The notes beneath the pieces were generated by a model, which had not been told where the DNA came from, did not search any database, and worked only from the letters and a program-made list of their open reading frames with translations. The position numbers were made by a program, and so were the translations under genes. From Pseudomonas sp. S04 (GTDB taxonomy: Bacteria; Pseudomonadota; Gammaproteobacteria; Pseudomonadales; Pseudomonadaceae): 64,000 nucleotides of DNA. Shown here piece after piece: positions 1 through 9,065 of this stretch (positions within the stretch are counted from its first letter, which is position 1; each line of letters opens with the position of its first letter). Location: positions 1,075,001 to 1,139,000 of the forward strand of contig NZ_CP019427.1 of assembly GCF_009834545.1 (NCBI RefSeq). The letters are read 5' to 3'.

Positions 1-616
1 GTTGGAACCACGGCACGGTCTTGCGCACGACACCTTCGGCGAGCACGGTGTCGCCATCGATCACGGCGACCACGGCGCGGTTGTCCGGCAGGTGGCGGGA
101 GATGGCGCGAAAACCGTAGGCCAGGCCGTCACGCTTGCCGGTGCCAGGGATGCGCACGAAGTCGAGTTTGACGTGAGCCGGCGGGTTCATTTTTGCCCAC
201 AGGCTTTTCACCAGCAGCTCATCGGACATTTCCACGATCGAGCAGACCAGGGTGGTCGGGAAGCCGCACTCGATGGCTTCGCGGATCACCGAGCTGTACA
301 CCTGGGCGGTGGTCAACGCGTCGATACGAAAACTGGTGACCATCAGAAATACATGGGACGGGTCCGCCGCGCTGCCCAGTTTGCGCACTTTGCGCCGCAG
401 GTGCGGGTAGACCACGTAGAGAAACAGCATGCCGCGCAGAAAGTGCGTGGCACCCATCGAATAGCGCCAGATACCCACGGCGCCAATCAGGAAAATAAAG
501 TCCTTGGACTCGGCGTCAAAGGTGGACGTGGGCAACAGCAAGGCCAGGCCCATCAACAAACATAAAAACAACAGCCAACCGGCGGCCTGGAGTAGGCCGT
601 GTTTTAGCCTGTGCAT
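1..616 (-). CDS. alg8: Alginate polymerase glycosyltransferase Alg8 (partial, 3' end outside window)
   Basis: The first 205 codons are visible, starting at an ATG at 616 and running off the left edge. Alg8 is the inner-membrane family-2 glycosyltransferase thought to polymerise GDP-mannuronate into polymannuronate. The visible part has an N-terminal membrane helix (about residues 8-30), a second hydrophobic stretch ([11 protein letters not shown]), and the start of the GT-A domain. It includes the acidic motif [12 protein letters not shown] that binds sugar nucleotide and metal, close to the P. aeruginosa Alg8 sequence as I recall it. It lies about 100 bp downstream of algD on the same strand, the canonical algD-alg8 order, so it is the second gene of the alginate operon. 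The rest of the protein cannot be judged. Confidence 0.93.
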   Translation of the reverse strand, partial: MHRLKHGLLQAAGWLLFLCLLMGLALLLPTSTFDAESKDFIFLIGAVGIWRYSMGATHFLRGMLFLYVVYPHLRRKVRKLGSAADPSHVFLMVTSFRIDALTTAQVYSSVIREAIECGFPTTLVCSIVEMSDELLVKSLWAKMNPPAHVKLDFVRIPGTGKRDGLAYGFRAISRHLPDNRAVVAVIDGDTVLAEGVVRKTVPWFQ

Positions 617-639
617 AATCGCAATCCTAAAGTCAGTTA

Positions 640-711
640 CGAGCTTCGAGCTTCAAGCTGCAAGTGAAGAGCTTTTGAACTTGCCGCTTGAAACTCGAAG
701 CTCGAAGCTCG
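640..711. repeat. Imperfect inverted repeat between algD and alg8
   Basis: The arms 640-664 (CGAGCTTCGAGCTTCAAGCTG...) and 680-711 are near-perfect reverse complements built from repeated AGCTTC/GAAGCT units. The RNA could fold into a long hairpin in the short space between the algD stop and the alg8 start. It has no U-tract, so it looks more like an intercistronic stem or a dispersed Pseudomonas repeat than a terminator. Confidence 0.7.
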
Positions 712-719
712 CGGCTGTC

Positions 720-2036
720 TTACCAGCAGATGCCTTCGGTGCGGCCGCTGACGCTGGTGGCCTTGGACATGAAGCCCACCAGGTCGATGACCTGTTTGCC
801 GTGGGGCGCGTCCTGGGCCAGGGCGCGGAACTTCTCGTCACGGTTGCCGAGGATGATCACGTCGCAGTTGTCGATCACCGAGTCGAAGTCCGAGTTGAGC
901 AGGGACGAGACGTGGGGGATCTTCGACTCGATGTAGTCGCGGTTGGCGCCGTGAACCCGGGCGTACTCGACATTGCTGTCGTAGATGCTCAGGTCGTAGC
1001 CCTTGCCGATGAGCATTTCTGCCAGGTCTACCAGCGGGCTTTCGCGCAGGTCGTCGGTGCCCGCCTTGAAGCTCAGGCCGAGCAGGGCGATCTTGCGTTT
1101 GTCGTGGCTTTCGACGATGTCGAAGGCGTTCTGCACCTGTGACTCGTTACTGCGCATCAACGAGTTGAGCAGCGGCGCCTCGACATCCAGGGAGCTGGCG
1201 CGGTAGGTCAGGGCGCGCACGTCCTTGGGCAGGCAGGAACCGCCGAAGGCGAAGCCCGGGCGCATGTAGTACTGGGACAGGTTGAGGGTCTTGTCCTGGC
1301 AGACCACGTCCATCACATCGCGGCCATCGACGCCGACGGCCTTGGCGATGTTGCCGATTTCGTTGGCGAAGGTCACTTTGGTGGCGTGCCAGACGTTGCA
1401 GGTGTACTTGATCATCTCGGCCACGGCGATGTCCTTGCGGATGATCGGCGCGTCGAGTTCTTCGTACAGCGATTGCAGAACGTCGCCCGAGGCGGTGTCG
1501 AATTCGCCGATCACGGTCATCGGCGGCTGGTCGTAGTCCTTGATCGCCGTGCTTTCACGCAGGAACTCAGGATTGACCGCAACGCCGAAGTCGATCCCGG
1601 CCTTCTTGCCCGAGCAGTCTTCGAGGATCGGGATCACCACGTTGGCCACGGTGCCCGGCAATACGGTGCTGCGCACCACGATGGTGTGGCGGGTGGTCTT
1701 GTCACGCAGGACAAAACCAATCTCGCGGCATACCGCCTCGATGTAGTTGAGTTCCAGGTCGCCGTTTTTCTTGCTGGGCGTACCGACGCAGATCATCGAC
1801 AGGTCGGTGTCGCGAATGGCCTCGGCGAAGTTGGTGGTACCCCGCAGGCGACCGGTCTGGATGCCTTGTGCGAGTAGCTCGCCCAGGCCCGGTTCAACGA
1901 TCGGCGAACGACCGGCATTGATCATATCGATCTTGTCTTTGGCGACATCGACGCCGACGACGTCATGGCCTCGTGCAGACAGGCAACCGGCACAGACTGC
2001 ACCGACGTAACCCAAACCAAATATGCTGATGCGCAT
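720..2036 (-). CDS. algD: GDP-mannose 6-dehydrogenase AlgD
   Basis: This enzyme oxidises GDP-mannose to GDP-mannuronate with two NAD+, the committed step of alginate synthesis, in the cytoplasm. The protein has 438 residues, against 436 in P. aeruginosa. It opens with MRISIFGLGYVG, the Rossmann nucleotide-binding motif. The catalytic cysteine lies in GGSCLPKD and is Cys268 by count, the same number as in the P. aeruginosa enzyme. I chose the ATG at 2036 rather than the in-frame ATG eight codons upstream because AGAGGT precedes it at good spacing and because AlgD proteins start here. It is the first gene of the alginate operon, with alg8 following, and is preceded by a long untranslated region. 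Confidence 0.97.
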   Translation of the reverse strand: MRISIFGLGYVGAVCAGCLSARGHDVVGVDVAKDKIDMINAGRSPIVEPGLGELLAQGIQTGRLRGTTNFAEAIRDTDLSMICVGTPSKKNGDLELNYIEAVCREIGFVLRDKTTRHTIVVRSTVLPGTVANVVIPILEDCSGKKAGIDFGVAVNPEFLRESTAIKDYDQPPMTVIGEFDTASGDVLQSLYEELDAPIIRKDIAVAEMIKYTCNVWHATKVTFANEIGNIAKAVGVDGRDVMDVVCQDKTLNLSQYYMRPGFAFGGSCLPKDVRALTYRASSLDVEAPLLNSLMRSNESQVQNAFDIVESHDKRKIALLGLSFKAGTDDLRESPLVDLAEMLIGKGYDLSIYDSNVEYARVHGANRDYIESKIPHVSSLLNSDFDSVIDNCDVIILGNRDEKFRALAQDAPHGKQVIDLVGFMSKATSVSGRTEGICW

Positions 2037-2088
2037 CGCATTTACCTCTGTGTTTATCACGCCATTAAATGGCCGAAGTTAATAGTGT

Positions 2089-2116
2089 TCAGCGGTCGTA
2101 ATTAACGCGGAAGTTC
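2089..2116 (-). promoter_or_regulatory. Second candidate AlgU-type promoter close to algD
   Basis: On the minus strand GAACTT (2116-2111) is followed after 17 nt by GCTGA (2093-2089), resembling the AlgU consensus GAACTT-N16/17-TCTGA. It would give a leader of only about 50 nt. It could be a second start or chance. Confidence 0.3.
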
Positions 2117-2407
2117 GGCAGGCGAACACCGCACTTCCTTCTACTGGCATGCTCAGTGGCGAGTGTCTAAATAAGTGCACTCAAGTTGTGCGTAACTTGG
2201 CCTGATTGTGTTGGCTCGCCCTGATATGCAGCCGGGCGTCCTTTGGGGCGCCGTGGTGCAACTGTCGGGTGATCCTGAGGTTCGGCAAAATGCCAGTAAC
2301 CTCAACCACTTAGGTGCCCGCATTGAGCACGCTTATGGGGGGCGCAGCCTTGGCCTTTGGGCAATAGTGAGGTGAGGGGTCTCCTGTCGTTCACTGTTAT
2401 CCCGGTT

Positions 2408-2430
2408 TAATGGTGCAGCCTGCCAAGTTC
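2408..2430 (-). promoter_or_regulatory. Candidate AlgU-type -35 element of the algD promoter
   Basis: Read on the minus strand, GAACTT at 2430-2425 matches the AlgU (sigma-22/RpoE-like) -35 consensus. Its position implies a leader of roughly 350-360 nt before the algD ATG, close to the leader length known for P. aeruginosa algD. The -10 region downstream is poor (TTAAAC-like), so this is a position-supported guess. Confidence 0.4.
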
Positions 2431-2539
2431 AATGTGACAACTTGGTGAGTGGCTTGGCACTTGGCGTAAGTTATCTCCTACAGCGACATGGAGAATCGTT
2501 ACCGGTGGTATGAGCGGCGTATTTTCAGATAGTTCATGG

Positions 2540-2548
2540 CCGTTCATC
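2540..2548 (+). promoter_or_regulatory. Possible AlgR binding site
   Basis: CCGTTCATC differs by one base from the AlgR consensus CCGTTCGTC. It lies about 110 bp upstream of the candidate -35 element at 2430. A single 9-mer with one mismatch is weak evidence; location is the main support. Confidence 0.25.
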
Positions 2549-2846
2549 CCCCACTCTGAAATTTCTTGAAATATTGGCAAAGATGGCACTGCTCTCATAT
2601 TGATAGCACTTGCCATTTGGCCCTTTATTAATGGGGAGTTAATTGGCGGGGATAGTTTTATGCCACTACCGGGTTAAAAAAATGGTGCCACTAGTGAAAA
2701 AAATCACCCTTGTCGAGTGAAATTAAAGTTAGCGCATTGGGGTGGTGGTTTTTTGGCGCCATAAGAATGGCGTAATGGCGTGCAGAGAGGAGAAAGGGGA
2801 GCGGGGCGCACGTACCGCTGGTCGGGCCGTGCGCCAGGAGGGTGCG

Positions 2847-3626
2847 TCAGTCCTCGGCGTGGTCGCGCAGGAACACCAGGCTGTCGGGTTTCGACTGCTC
2901 GGCGCTGTAGCGGTAACCCTGCTGGTCGAACTGCTTGAGGTCGGCGGGGTCGTTGATGCGTTCCTGGATGACGAAGCGGCTCATCATGCCGCGGGCCTTT
3001 TTCGCGTAGAAACTGATGATCTTGTACTGGCCGTTCTTCAGGTCCTTGAACTCGGTATTGATGATCCGGGCATTCAGGGCGCAGCGCTTGACCGCCGAGA
3101 AGTACTCGTTGGAGGCCAGGTTGAGCAGCACATCGTCGCCTTGCTCGGCCAGCGCCTCATTCAACCATTCACTGATCTGCGTGCCCCAGAACGCGTAGAG
3201 GTCCTTGCCCCGGGCGTTGGCCAGCTTGGTGCCCATCTCCAGGCGGTAGGGCTGCATCAAGTCCAGCGGGCGCAACAGGCCGTACAGGCCCGAGAGCATG
3301 CGCAGGTGTTGCTGGGCATAGTCGAAATCGGCTTCGCTGAAAGTCTGGGCATTCATCCCGGTGTAGACGTCGCCCTTGAAGGCCAGCAGCGCCTGCTTGG
3401 CGTTCTGCGGGGTGAACGCCGGGGTCCAGCTGCCAAAGCGCGCGGCATTGAGGCCGCCGATCTTGTCGGAAACGTGCATCAGTTCGCTGATCTGCGCCGG
3501 GCTCAACTCGCGCAACTGCTGGATCAGTTCCTGGGAATGATCGAGGTATTGCGGCTGGGTGAAGCGCTGGGTGGCCGGCGGTGTTTGGTAATCGAGGGTC
3601 TTGGCGGGGGAAATCACCATCAGCAT
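2847..3626 (-). CDS. yaaA: Peroxide stress protein YaaA (DUF328/UPF0246)
   Basis: The protein has 259 residues, the usual family length, and begins [13 protein letters not shown], the hallmark N-terminus of YaaA. Other conserved stretches are visible, such as [19 protein letters not shown] and the C-terminal [10 protein letters not shown]. In E. coli YaaA limits intracellular free iron and DNA damage during hydrogen peroxide stress and can bind DNA; it is cytoplasmic. The gene is monocistronic here, with algD's control region on one side and a repeat island on its upstream side. The start at 3626 has a purine-rich AAAGGAGAC ribosome-binding site directly upstream. Confidence 0.93.
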   Translation of the reverse strand: MLMVISPAKTLDYQTPPATQRFTQPQYLDHSQELIQQLRELSPAQISELMHVSDKIGGLNAARFGSWTPAFTPQNAKQALLAFKGDVYTGMNAQTFSEADFDYAQQHLRMLSGLYGLLRPLDLMQPYRLEMGTKLANARGKDLYAFWGTQISEWLNEALAEQGDDVLLNLASNEYFSAVKRCALNARIINTEFKDLKNGQYKIISFYAKKARGMMSRFVIQERINDPADLKQFDQQGYRYSAEQSKPDSLVFLRDHAED

Positions 3627-3718
3627 GAAGTCGTCTCCTTTAATCGTGCGGGGATTCTAGGGGGTTGGGCGGTTTGACTCCAGCTATCAGGACGATAGGT
3701 GCCGGGCGGTGTGCGTGT

Positions 3719-3744
3719 GGTAGGAGCAAAGCTTGCTCGTGATG
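3719..3744. repeat. REP-type palindrome (left border of repeat island)
   Basis: GGTAGGAGCAAAGCTTGCTC followed by GTGATG is a variant of the Pseudomonas REP core, with arms GAGCAA/TTGCTC. A complementary REP lies at 4625-4650 on the far side of the island. Confidence 0.7.
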
Positions 3745-3797
3745 AACGATAAGCGGATTTTGCGCACATACCGCGTCGCGCCAATCTCGCCAATCGC

Positions 3798-4624
<827 letters not shown>

Positions 4625-4625
<1 letters not shown>

Positions 4626-4650
4626 TCGCGGGCAAGCCTTGCTCCCACAG
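4625..4650. repeat. REP-type palindrome (right border of repeat island)
   Basis: ATCGCGGGCAAGCCTTGCTC followed by CCACAG is a standard fluorescent-pseudomonad REP core, in opposite orientation to the one at 3719-3744. Confidence 0.75.
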
Positions 4651-4714
4651 AAGGAGGGGAGGCAAGGTGCGGATGGGCTATAGTGCCGCGGGGTTTTGCA
4701 ACGGAGACGTCCCT

Positions 4715-5839
4715 TTGCGTATCGCTTTACTGTTTGGCGCCTGGCTGTTCAGTGCGGGCGTGCTTGCCGCGCCCAACGAACCGGCCACCCTCGATCGCAG
4801 CACCTGGCCAGAGCAACTGACCAGCCCGACCCTGTTCGATGTCGCCTCACGGGCGGAGATCCTCGCGTTCTCTCGGGCCCTGCTCGACAGTGAAGGGCTC
4901 GACGAGCCGGCCCTGAAGCAGCGCCTGGGCTTGCGCATGATCAATCTCGAGGCGATCAATGCCCTGCGCGAGCGGATGTGGGTGCGCTTGCTGGCCAACT
5001 ACGGGTTCGCCGAGCAAAGCTGCGACCAGGACGCCTCCTTCTGTTTCCTGGTCGAGGACCGCGAGACATTGCGCCAGCAGGCCGCCAAGTTCGAACTCGG
5101 GCCGGACTCCTTTTATACCCGTTGGGCCGAGCCGAGCCGGGAGTTTCACCAGCACTACCTGGACGAACAATTGCGCAAGGCCGCGTTGCTGCCCCAGACG
5201 AGCAGTGAGGTCGAGCTGTTTGGCGACTACGAGCGCAATGGCGAGCCCCTGCATGACCGGCTGTTTGTCCTGAGTTTCGACAGCGGCGCCAATCGGGTGC
5301 CGGATCACACTGCCTGGCTGACCGAGTACCTGCGCAAGGCCAATCTGTCCGGGCTGTTCTTTGTCCTGGGCAGTGATATCCAGGGTCGCCTGGCGCAACA
5401 GTCGGTCGCCCAGCTGCAAAAGCTTTACGCGGGCCAGTGCGTCGGGGTCCAGGGGTGGCAGTTCCGTTCCCACAGTCATTGGCAGGACTGGCAGTACTCG
5501 GTGACACGCAGCATCGAACTGGTGAAGAAGCGGCTGCCGGAAAACTTCGTGCCGCTGTTCCGCCCACCCAATGGTCAACGGCGCGCCGATGGCGCGGGGT
5601 TTTTCCAGGCCCAGGGGCTGCAGGTGGCGCTGTGGGACATCGATCCGGCCGACAGCACCCGGCAACTGACGGGGGAGCAGAGTGCACAGCGGGTCTTGAC
5701 CCTGATGCTGCTATGGCGCCATGGGGTGATCAATTTCAACACCCGGCAGGATGGGGTGAAAACGGCGCTGCCTTGGCTGTTGGCGCGAACGGCGCAAAGC
5801 GGGATTGGCTGGGAGGAGTGTCGGCAGGCATTTCGTTGA
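4715..5839 (+). CDS. Exported polysaccharide-deacetylase-like protein with degenerate active site
   Basis: A 374-residue protein starting at a TTG (4715) preceded by ACGGAGAC. This start gives a clean signal peptide, RIALLFGAWLFSAGVLAA cleaved before APNEP; the longer in-frame ATG at 4607 reads through the border repeat and is unlikely. The second half has the order of carbohydrate-esterase-4 motifs: SFDSG around Asp189 (family norm TFDDG), HSH at 253-255, RPPNG at 283-287 and LWDID further on. The second aspartate of motif 1, a metal ligand in active NodB-type enzymes, is Ser here. It may therefore act on an unusual substrate or be inactive. It precedes phoH but is separated from it by a terminator-like hairpin. 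Substrate is unknown. Confidence 0.7.
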   Translation: MRIALLFGAWLFSAGVLAAPNEPATLDRSTWPEQLTSPTLFDVASRAEILAFSRALLDSEGLDEPALKQRLGLRMINLEAINALRERMWVRLLANYGFAEQSCDQDASFCFLVEDRETLRQQAAKFELGPDSFYTRWAEPSREFHQHYLDEQLRKAALLPQTSSEVELFGDYERNGEPLHDRLFVLSFDSGANRVPDHTAWLTEYLRKANLSGLFFVLGSDIQGRLAQQSVAQLQKLYAGQCVGVQGWQFRSHSHWQDWQYSVTRSIELVKKRLPENFVPLFRPPNGQRRADGAGFFQAQGLQVALWDIDPADSTRQLTGEQSAQRVLTLMLLWRHGVINFNTRQDGVKTALPWLLARTAQSGIGWEECRQAFR

Positions 5840-5969
5840 AAAGGTAAAAGCCCGGAATCATTGGCTTTCGGCCGATTTTCAGGGGCAATTCGATGCAGGC
5901 GGACTTCCGACTTTAACGGTGCCGGTGCCATGCGCCAAGCGGTATTTATCGGGTAAAAAAATAAACTTC

Positions 5970-5993
5970 AAAAAAGCATCAAAGTGCTTTTTT
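5970..5993. terminator. AT-rich hairpin after the deacetylase-like gene
   Basis: AAAAAGCA and TGCTTTTT form an 8-bp stem with a 6-nt loop and a T-run, about 130 bp past the stop at 5839. The stem is weak in GC. The remaining sequence up to phoH (5994-6185) holds an imperfect hairpin (about 6075-6115, arms TTCACTTGA/TCAAGTGGA) that may be part of the phoH leader. Nothing else is recognised there. Confidence 0.5.
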
Positions 5994-6185
5994 CTGTCAT
6001 GGGTTTTGGAGTATTACGAAGACAGACCGCCGAAACCTGCAACACAGGTGGCGTCTTCCAAGACCCCTTGTGTGCAGTTCACTTGAGTCGTGCCGTAGGC
6101 GCACGTCAAGTGGACTCGGTGGCCACTTCGAGGCGCAGAACTGTCACGGTATTGCGTCGACTGGCTCCCACAAAGGTGACCGAGT

Positions 6186-7580
6186 ATGGATGATCACGGA
6201 CGTAGTTCTTCTTCCAACCAGCCAATCCTTTATGTACTCGATACCAACGTATTGATCCACGATCCCAACGCGCTGCTGAACTTTGAAGAGCACCACGTTG
6301 CCATCCCGATGACCGTCCTTGAAGAGCTGGACAAGCTCAAGAGTGGCCATCACAGCGTTGCCGCCGAATGCCGCCAGGCCATTCGCCTGATCGACAAGAC
6401 CCTGGGCGACGCATCCCCTGAAGACGTTGAACTGGGCGTGCCGATCCAGCGTGGAAAAAGCGGGCCCAAGGGGCTGCTGTCGATTCTGATGAGCAAGCGT
6501 ACCGAACCGAACATCGTCCTGCCCGAGCACCTGAACGACAACATCATCATCAACCAGTTGATCGACCTGCACGCGCGCGAACCGGAGTTGCCGGTGGTGC
6601 TGGTCACCAAAGACATCAACATGCGCCTCAAGGCCCGGGCCTGCGGGATCGCGGCAGAGGACTACAGCACCGACCAACTGGTTGATGACGTGTCGTTGCT
6701 GCCCAACGGTTATCACAACATGACCGGCTCCTTCTGGGACCGCGTGAGCAAGGTCGAAACCCGTCAGGACCACGGCCGCACCTGGCACCAGGTGCAGTTG
6801 ATCGACAACCTGCCGGCGGTGCACATCAACGAATTCATCATCGACGAGCAAGGGTTTGTCGGCTGGATCAAGGAAATCCAGGTCGACAAGCTGCTGATCC
6901 TCGACCTGCATCAGGAACCCCTGTTGCACCAGGAAGCCTGGGGCCTGAAACCTCGCGACATCTACCAGAGCCTGGCGCTGTACGCCTTGCTGGACCCGGA
7001 CATCCACCTGGTCAACCTGTCGGGCGCTGCCGGTTCCGGTAAAACCATCCTGGCCCTGGCCGCGGCTATCGAGCAGACCATGGTCAGCAAGCGCTACCGG
7101 CGCATTATCGCCACCCGCAGCGTGCAGGGGCTGGACCAGGAGATCGGCTTCCTGCCGGGTACCGAAGCGGAAAAAATGGAGCCTTGGCTTGGCGCCATCA
7201 CCGATAACCTCGAAGCCTTGCACATGGATGACGAAAGCACCCATGGCAGCGTCGACTACATCCTCAGCAAAGTGCCTTTGCAGTTCAAATCCCTCAACTA
7301 CATCCGCGGTCGCAGCTTCCAGCAGAGCCTGATCCTGATCGACGAATGCCAGAACCTCACGCCGCACCAGATGAAAACCATCATCACCCGTGCCGGTGCC
7401 GGTTCCAAAGTGGTGTGCCTGGGTAACCTGGCGCAGATCGATACCCCTTACCTGTCCGCGACCAGCTCCGGGCTGACGTACCTGACCGAACGCTTCAAGG
7501 ACTTCCCCAACGGTGTGCACATCACCCTGCAAGGGGTGCCACGTTCGATTCTGGCCGAATACGCCGAATCCCATCTGTAA
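6186..7580 (+). CDS. PIN-domain PhoH-family ATPase
   Basis: A 464-residue protein joining an N-terminal PIN RNase-like domain (about 14-150, opening YVLDTNVLIHDPNAL with its acidic residues) to a C-terminal PhoH ATPase/helicase-like domain. Walker A is GAAGSGKT with Lys286, and Walker B is LILIDECQN with Asp386-Glu387. PIN-PhoH proteins such as mycobacterial PhoH2 unwind and cleave RNA, so an RNA-processing role is likely; the protein is cytoplasmic. The start codon ATG (6186) lies after GGTGACCGAGT. It is followed by a strong terminator and seems to be a single-gene unit. It should not be confused with the shorter phosphate-regulated PhoH/YbeZ lacking the PIN domain. Confidence 0.92.
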   Translation: MDDHGRSSSSNQPILYVLDTNVLIHDPNALLNFEEHHVAIPMTVLEELDKLKSGHHSVAAECRQAIRLIDKTLGDASPEDVELGVPIQRGKSGPKGLLSILMSKRTEPNIVLPEHLNDNIIINQLIDLHAREPELPVVLVTKDINMRLKARACGIAAEDYSTDQLVDDVSLLPNGYHNMTGSFWDRVSKVETRQDHGRTWHQVQLIDNLPAVHINEFIIDEQGFVGWIKEIQVDKLLILDLHQEPLLHQEAWGLKPRDIYQSLALYALLDPDIHLVNLSGAAGSGKTILALAAAIEQTMVSKRYRRIIATRSVQGLDQEIGFLPGTEAEKMEPWLGAITDNLEALHMDDESTHGSVDYILSKVPLQFKSLNYIRGRSFQQSLILIDECQNLTPHQMKTIITRAGAGSKVVCLGNLAQIDTPYLSATSSGLTYLTERFKDFPNGVHITLQGVPRSILAEYAESHL

Positions 7581-7594
7581 CATCCTCGGTAAAC

Positions 7595-7623
7595 ACGGGC
7601 GGCCCAACAGCCGCCCGTTTTTT
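7595..7623 (+). terminator. Rho-independent terminator of the phoH-like gene
   Basis: A perfect 9-bp stem, ACGGGCGGC/GCCGCCCGT, with a 6-nt loop followed by TTTTTT, 15 bp after the stop. Confidence 0.9.
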
Positions 7624-7708
7624 ATGGCCCGCTGCGTCCCTGATATTCAAGCGTGCGGAAAATTGACCCGCGGGTTTACAATCGGCGCTCCTGATCAGGA
7701 GTAACCCC

Positions 7709-8182
7709 GTGCTGACTCATCTCGATTCCCAAGGTCGCGCCAATATGGTCGACGTCACCGAAAAAGCCGTGACGTCCCGTGAGGCCACGGCCGAAGCGCT
7801 GGTGCGCATGCTTCCCGAAACCCTGCAAATGATTGTCAGCGGCGGCCATCCCAAGGGCGATGTGTTCGCCGTGGCCCGTATTGCCGGAATCCAGGCAGCG
7901 AAAAAAACCTCCGACCTGATCCCGCTGTGCCATCCGCTGATGCTGACCGGGGTCAAGGTCGAGCTCAGTGCCGAAGGGGTCGATGCCGTGCGCATCACCG
8001 CGCGTTGCAAGTTGGCCGGGCAGACCGGGGTGGAAATGGAAGCCCTGACCGCCGCCAGCATCGCGGCGCTGACCATCTATGACATGTGCAAGGCCGTGGA
8101 CCGGGGCATGGTCATCGAGAGTGTGCGCCTGCTGGAGAAACTGGGCGGCAAGAGCGGGCACTATCAGGTGGCCGGGCAATGA
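7709..8182 (+). CDS. moaC: Cyclic pyranopterin monophosphate synthase MoaC
   Basis: MoaC converts the 3',8-cyclo-GTP made by MoaA into cyclic pyranopterin monophosphate in molybdenum cofactor synthesis. The protein has 157 residues (161 in E. coli), starting at GTG 7709 behind AGGAGTAAC. Visible family motifs are [16 protein letters not shown] and the GVEMEALTA segment, with the conserved Lys in MCKAVDRGM. moaD overlaps the stop by four bases (ATGA), so moaC-moaD-moaE is one translationally coupled operon. No moaA or moaB is in this cluster. Confidence 0.96.
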   Translation: MLTHLDSQGRANMVDVTEKAVTSREATAEALVRMLPETLQMIVSGGHPKGDVFAVARIAGIQAAKKTSDLIPLCHPLMLTGVKVELSAEGVDAVRITARCKLAGQTGVEMEALTAASIAALTIYDMCKAVDRGMVIESVRLLEKLGGKSGHYQVAGQ

Positions 8183-8421
8183 ACCTCACCGTGAAGTTTT
8201 TTGCCCGCTACCGCGAAGCCCTGGGCGTGGATTCGGTACAGGTGGAAGGCGATTTCGCCACGGTCGACGATGTCCGGGCGCTGCTGGCGCAACGTGACGG
8301 CGCCGAGGTGCTGAGCGAGCAGAACCTGATGTGTGCGCGTAACGAAGAGCTGTGCCAACTGGATGAACCGGTGGGCGACGGCGATGAACTGGCGTTTTTT
8401 CCCACTGTGACCGGAGGCTGA
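8179..8421 (+). CDS. moaD: Molybdopterin synthase sulfur carrier subunit MoaD
   Basis: An 80-residue ubiquitin-fold protein ending in Gly-Gly (FFPTVTGG). In this family the C-terminal glycine is adenylylated and thiocarboxylated, and it donates sulfur to cyclic pyranopterin monophosphate within the MoaD-MoaE synthase. The ATG at 8179 overlaps the moaC stop, and [16 protein letters not shown] is the expected start. moaE begins 3 bp after its stop. Confidence 0.95.
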   Translation: MNLTVKFFARYREALGVDSVQVEGDFATVDDVRALLAQRDGAEVLSEQNLMCARNEELCQLDEPVGDGDELAFFPTVTGG

Positions 8422-8424
8422 GTC

Positions 8425-8877
8425 ATGGCGATTCGCGTGCAGGCGTCGCCCTTCGATCCGGGCGCTGAAGTCAACGCGATGCATGCCGCCAATGTCGGCG
8501 TGGGTGCGGTGGTGAGTTTTGTCGGCTACGTGCGTGACTTCAACGACGGCCTCGATGTGGCCGGGATGTTCCTGGAACACTACCCGGGCATGACGCAGAA
8601 GGCGCTGGGCAAGATTGCCGAGGAGGCCGAGCAGCGTTGGCCGTTGCTCAAGCTGGAGGTGCTGCACCGCATCGGAGCGTTGCAGCCGGGCGAGCCGATC
8701 GTGTTTGTCGGCGCCGCCAGCGCCCACCGCCAGGCGGCGTTCGACGCCTGCGCCTTTGTCATGGACTACCTGAAGACCCGCGCGCCGTTCTGGAAAAAAG
8801 AACTGACCAGTGACGGCCCGCGCTGGGTGGACGGGCGTGACAGCGATCACGCGGCGGCGGATCGCTGGAAACCGTAA
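8425..8877 (+). CDS. moaE: Molybdopterin synthase catalytic subunit MoaE
   Basis: The 150-residue large subunit of molybdopterin synthase, which inserts two sulfurs delivered by MoaD to form molybdopterin. Family features include FVGYVRD, LEHYPGMT near the middle, and the C-terminal KTRAPFWKKE segment. The last carries the conserved lysines that contact the MoaD tail and substrate. The start lies in CGGAGGCTGAGTC-ATG, a strong ribosome-binding site overlapping the end of moaD. It is the last gene of the moaCDE operon. Confidence 0.96.
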   Translation: MAIRVQASPFDPGAEVNAMHAANVGVGAVVSFVGYVRDFNDGLDVAGMFLEHYPGMTQKALGKIAEEAEQRWPLLKLEVLHRIGALQPGEPIVFVGAASAHRQAAFDACAFVMDYLKTRAPFWKKELTSDGPRWVDGRDSDHAAADRWKP

Positions 8878-9065
8878 CCTCCAACGCTTGATATCCCCCA
8901 CTCGACCAATGGCCGAGATACCTCTGTACGCCTGATTGACGACTAATACATAAAAGTCCAGTATGGAATTATAAGTATAAAAAACCGCTTGAGGCTTCAA
9001 GCCTTGAGCGTGCAATTGCTTCTCTTCCTCTTGCCAAACCAACAACAACTCGCGAGAAAATCAAC

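Larger units (their letters stand above)
2037..2846. promoter_or_regulatory. Long algD upstream control region
   Basis: About 800 bp without a credible gene separates algD from yaaA. algD of P. aeruginosa is known for a far-upstream promoter read by the envelope-stress sigma factor AlgU, with AlgR, AmrZ and other regulators bound over several hundred bases. This stretch is the matching region. The part at 2500-2760 is visibly AT-richer than its surroundings. The short reading frame at 2407-2616 has no recognisable product. Individual candidate sites are listed separately. Confidence 0.7.

Noticed and set aside
2407..2616. 69-codon open frame in the algD upstream region
   Set aside because: It lies in the expected regulatory region, has no ribosome-binding site of note and no recognisable product.
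6144..7607. A 487-codon open frame antisense to the PhoH-family gene
   Set aside because: No domains, odd composition; the sense strand encodes a clear PIN-PhoH protein.
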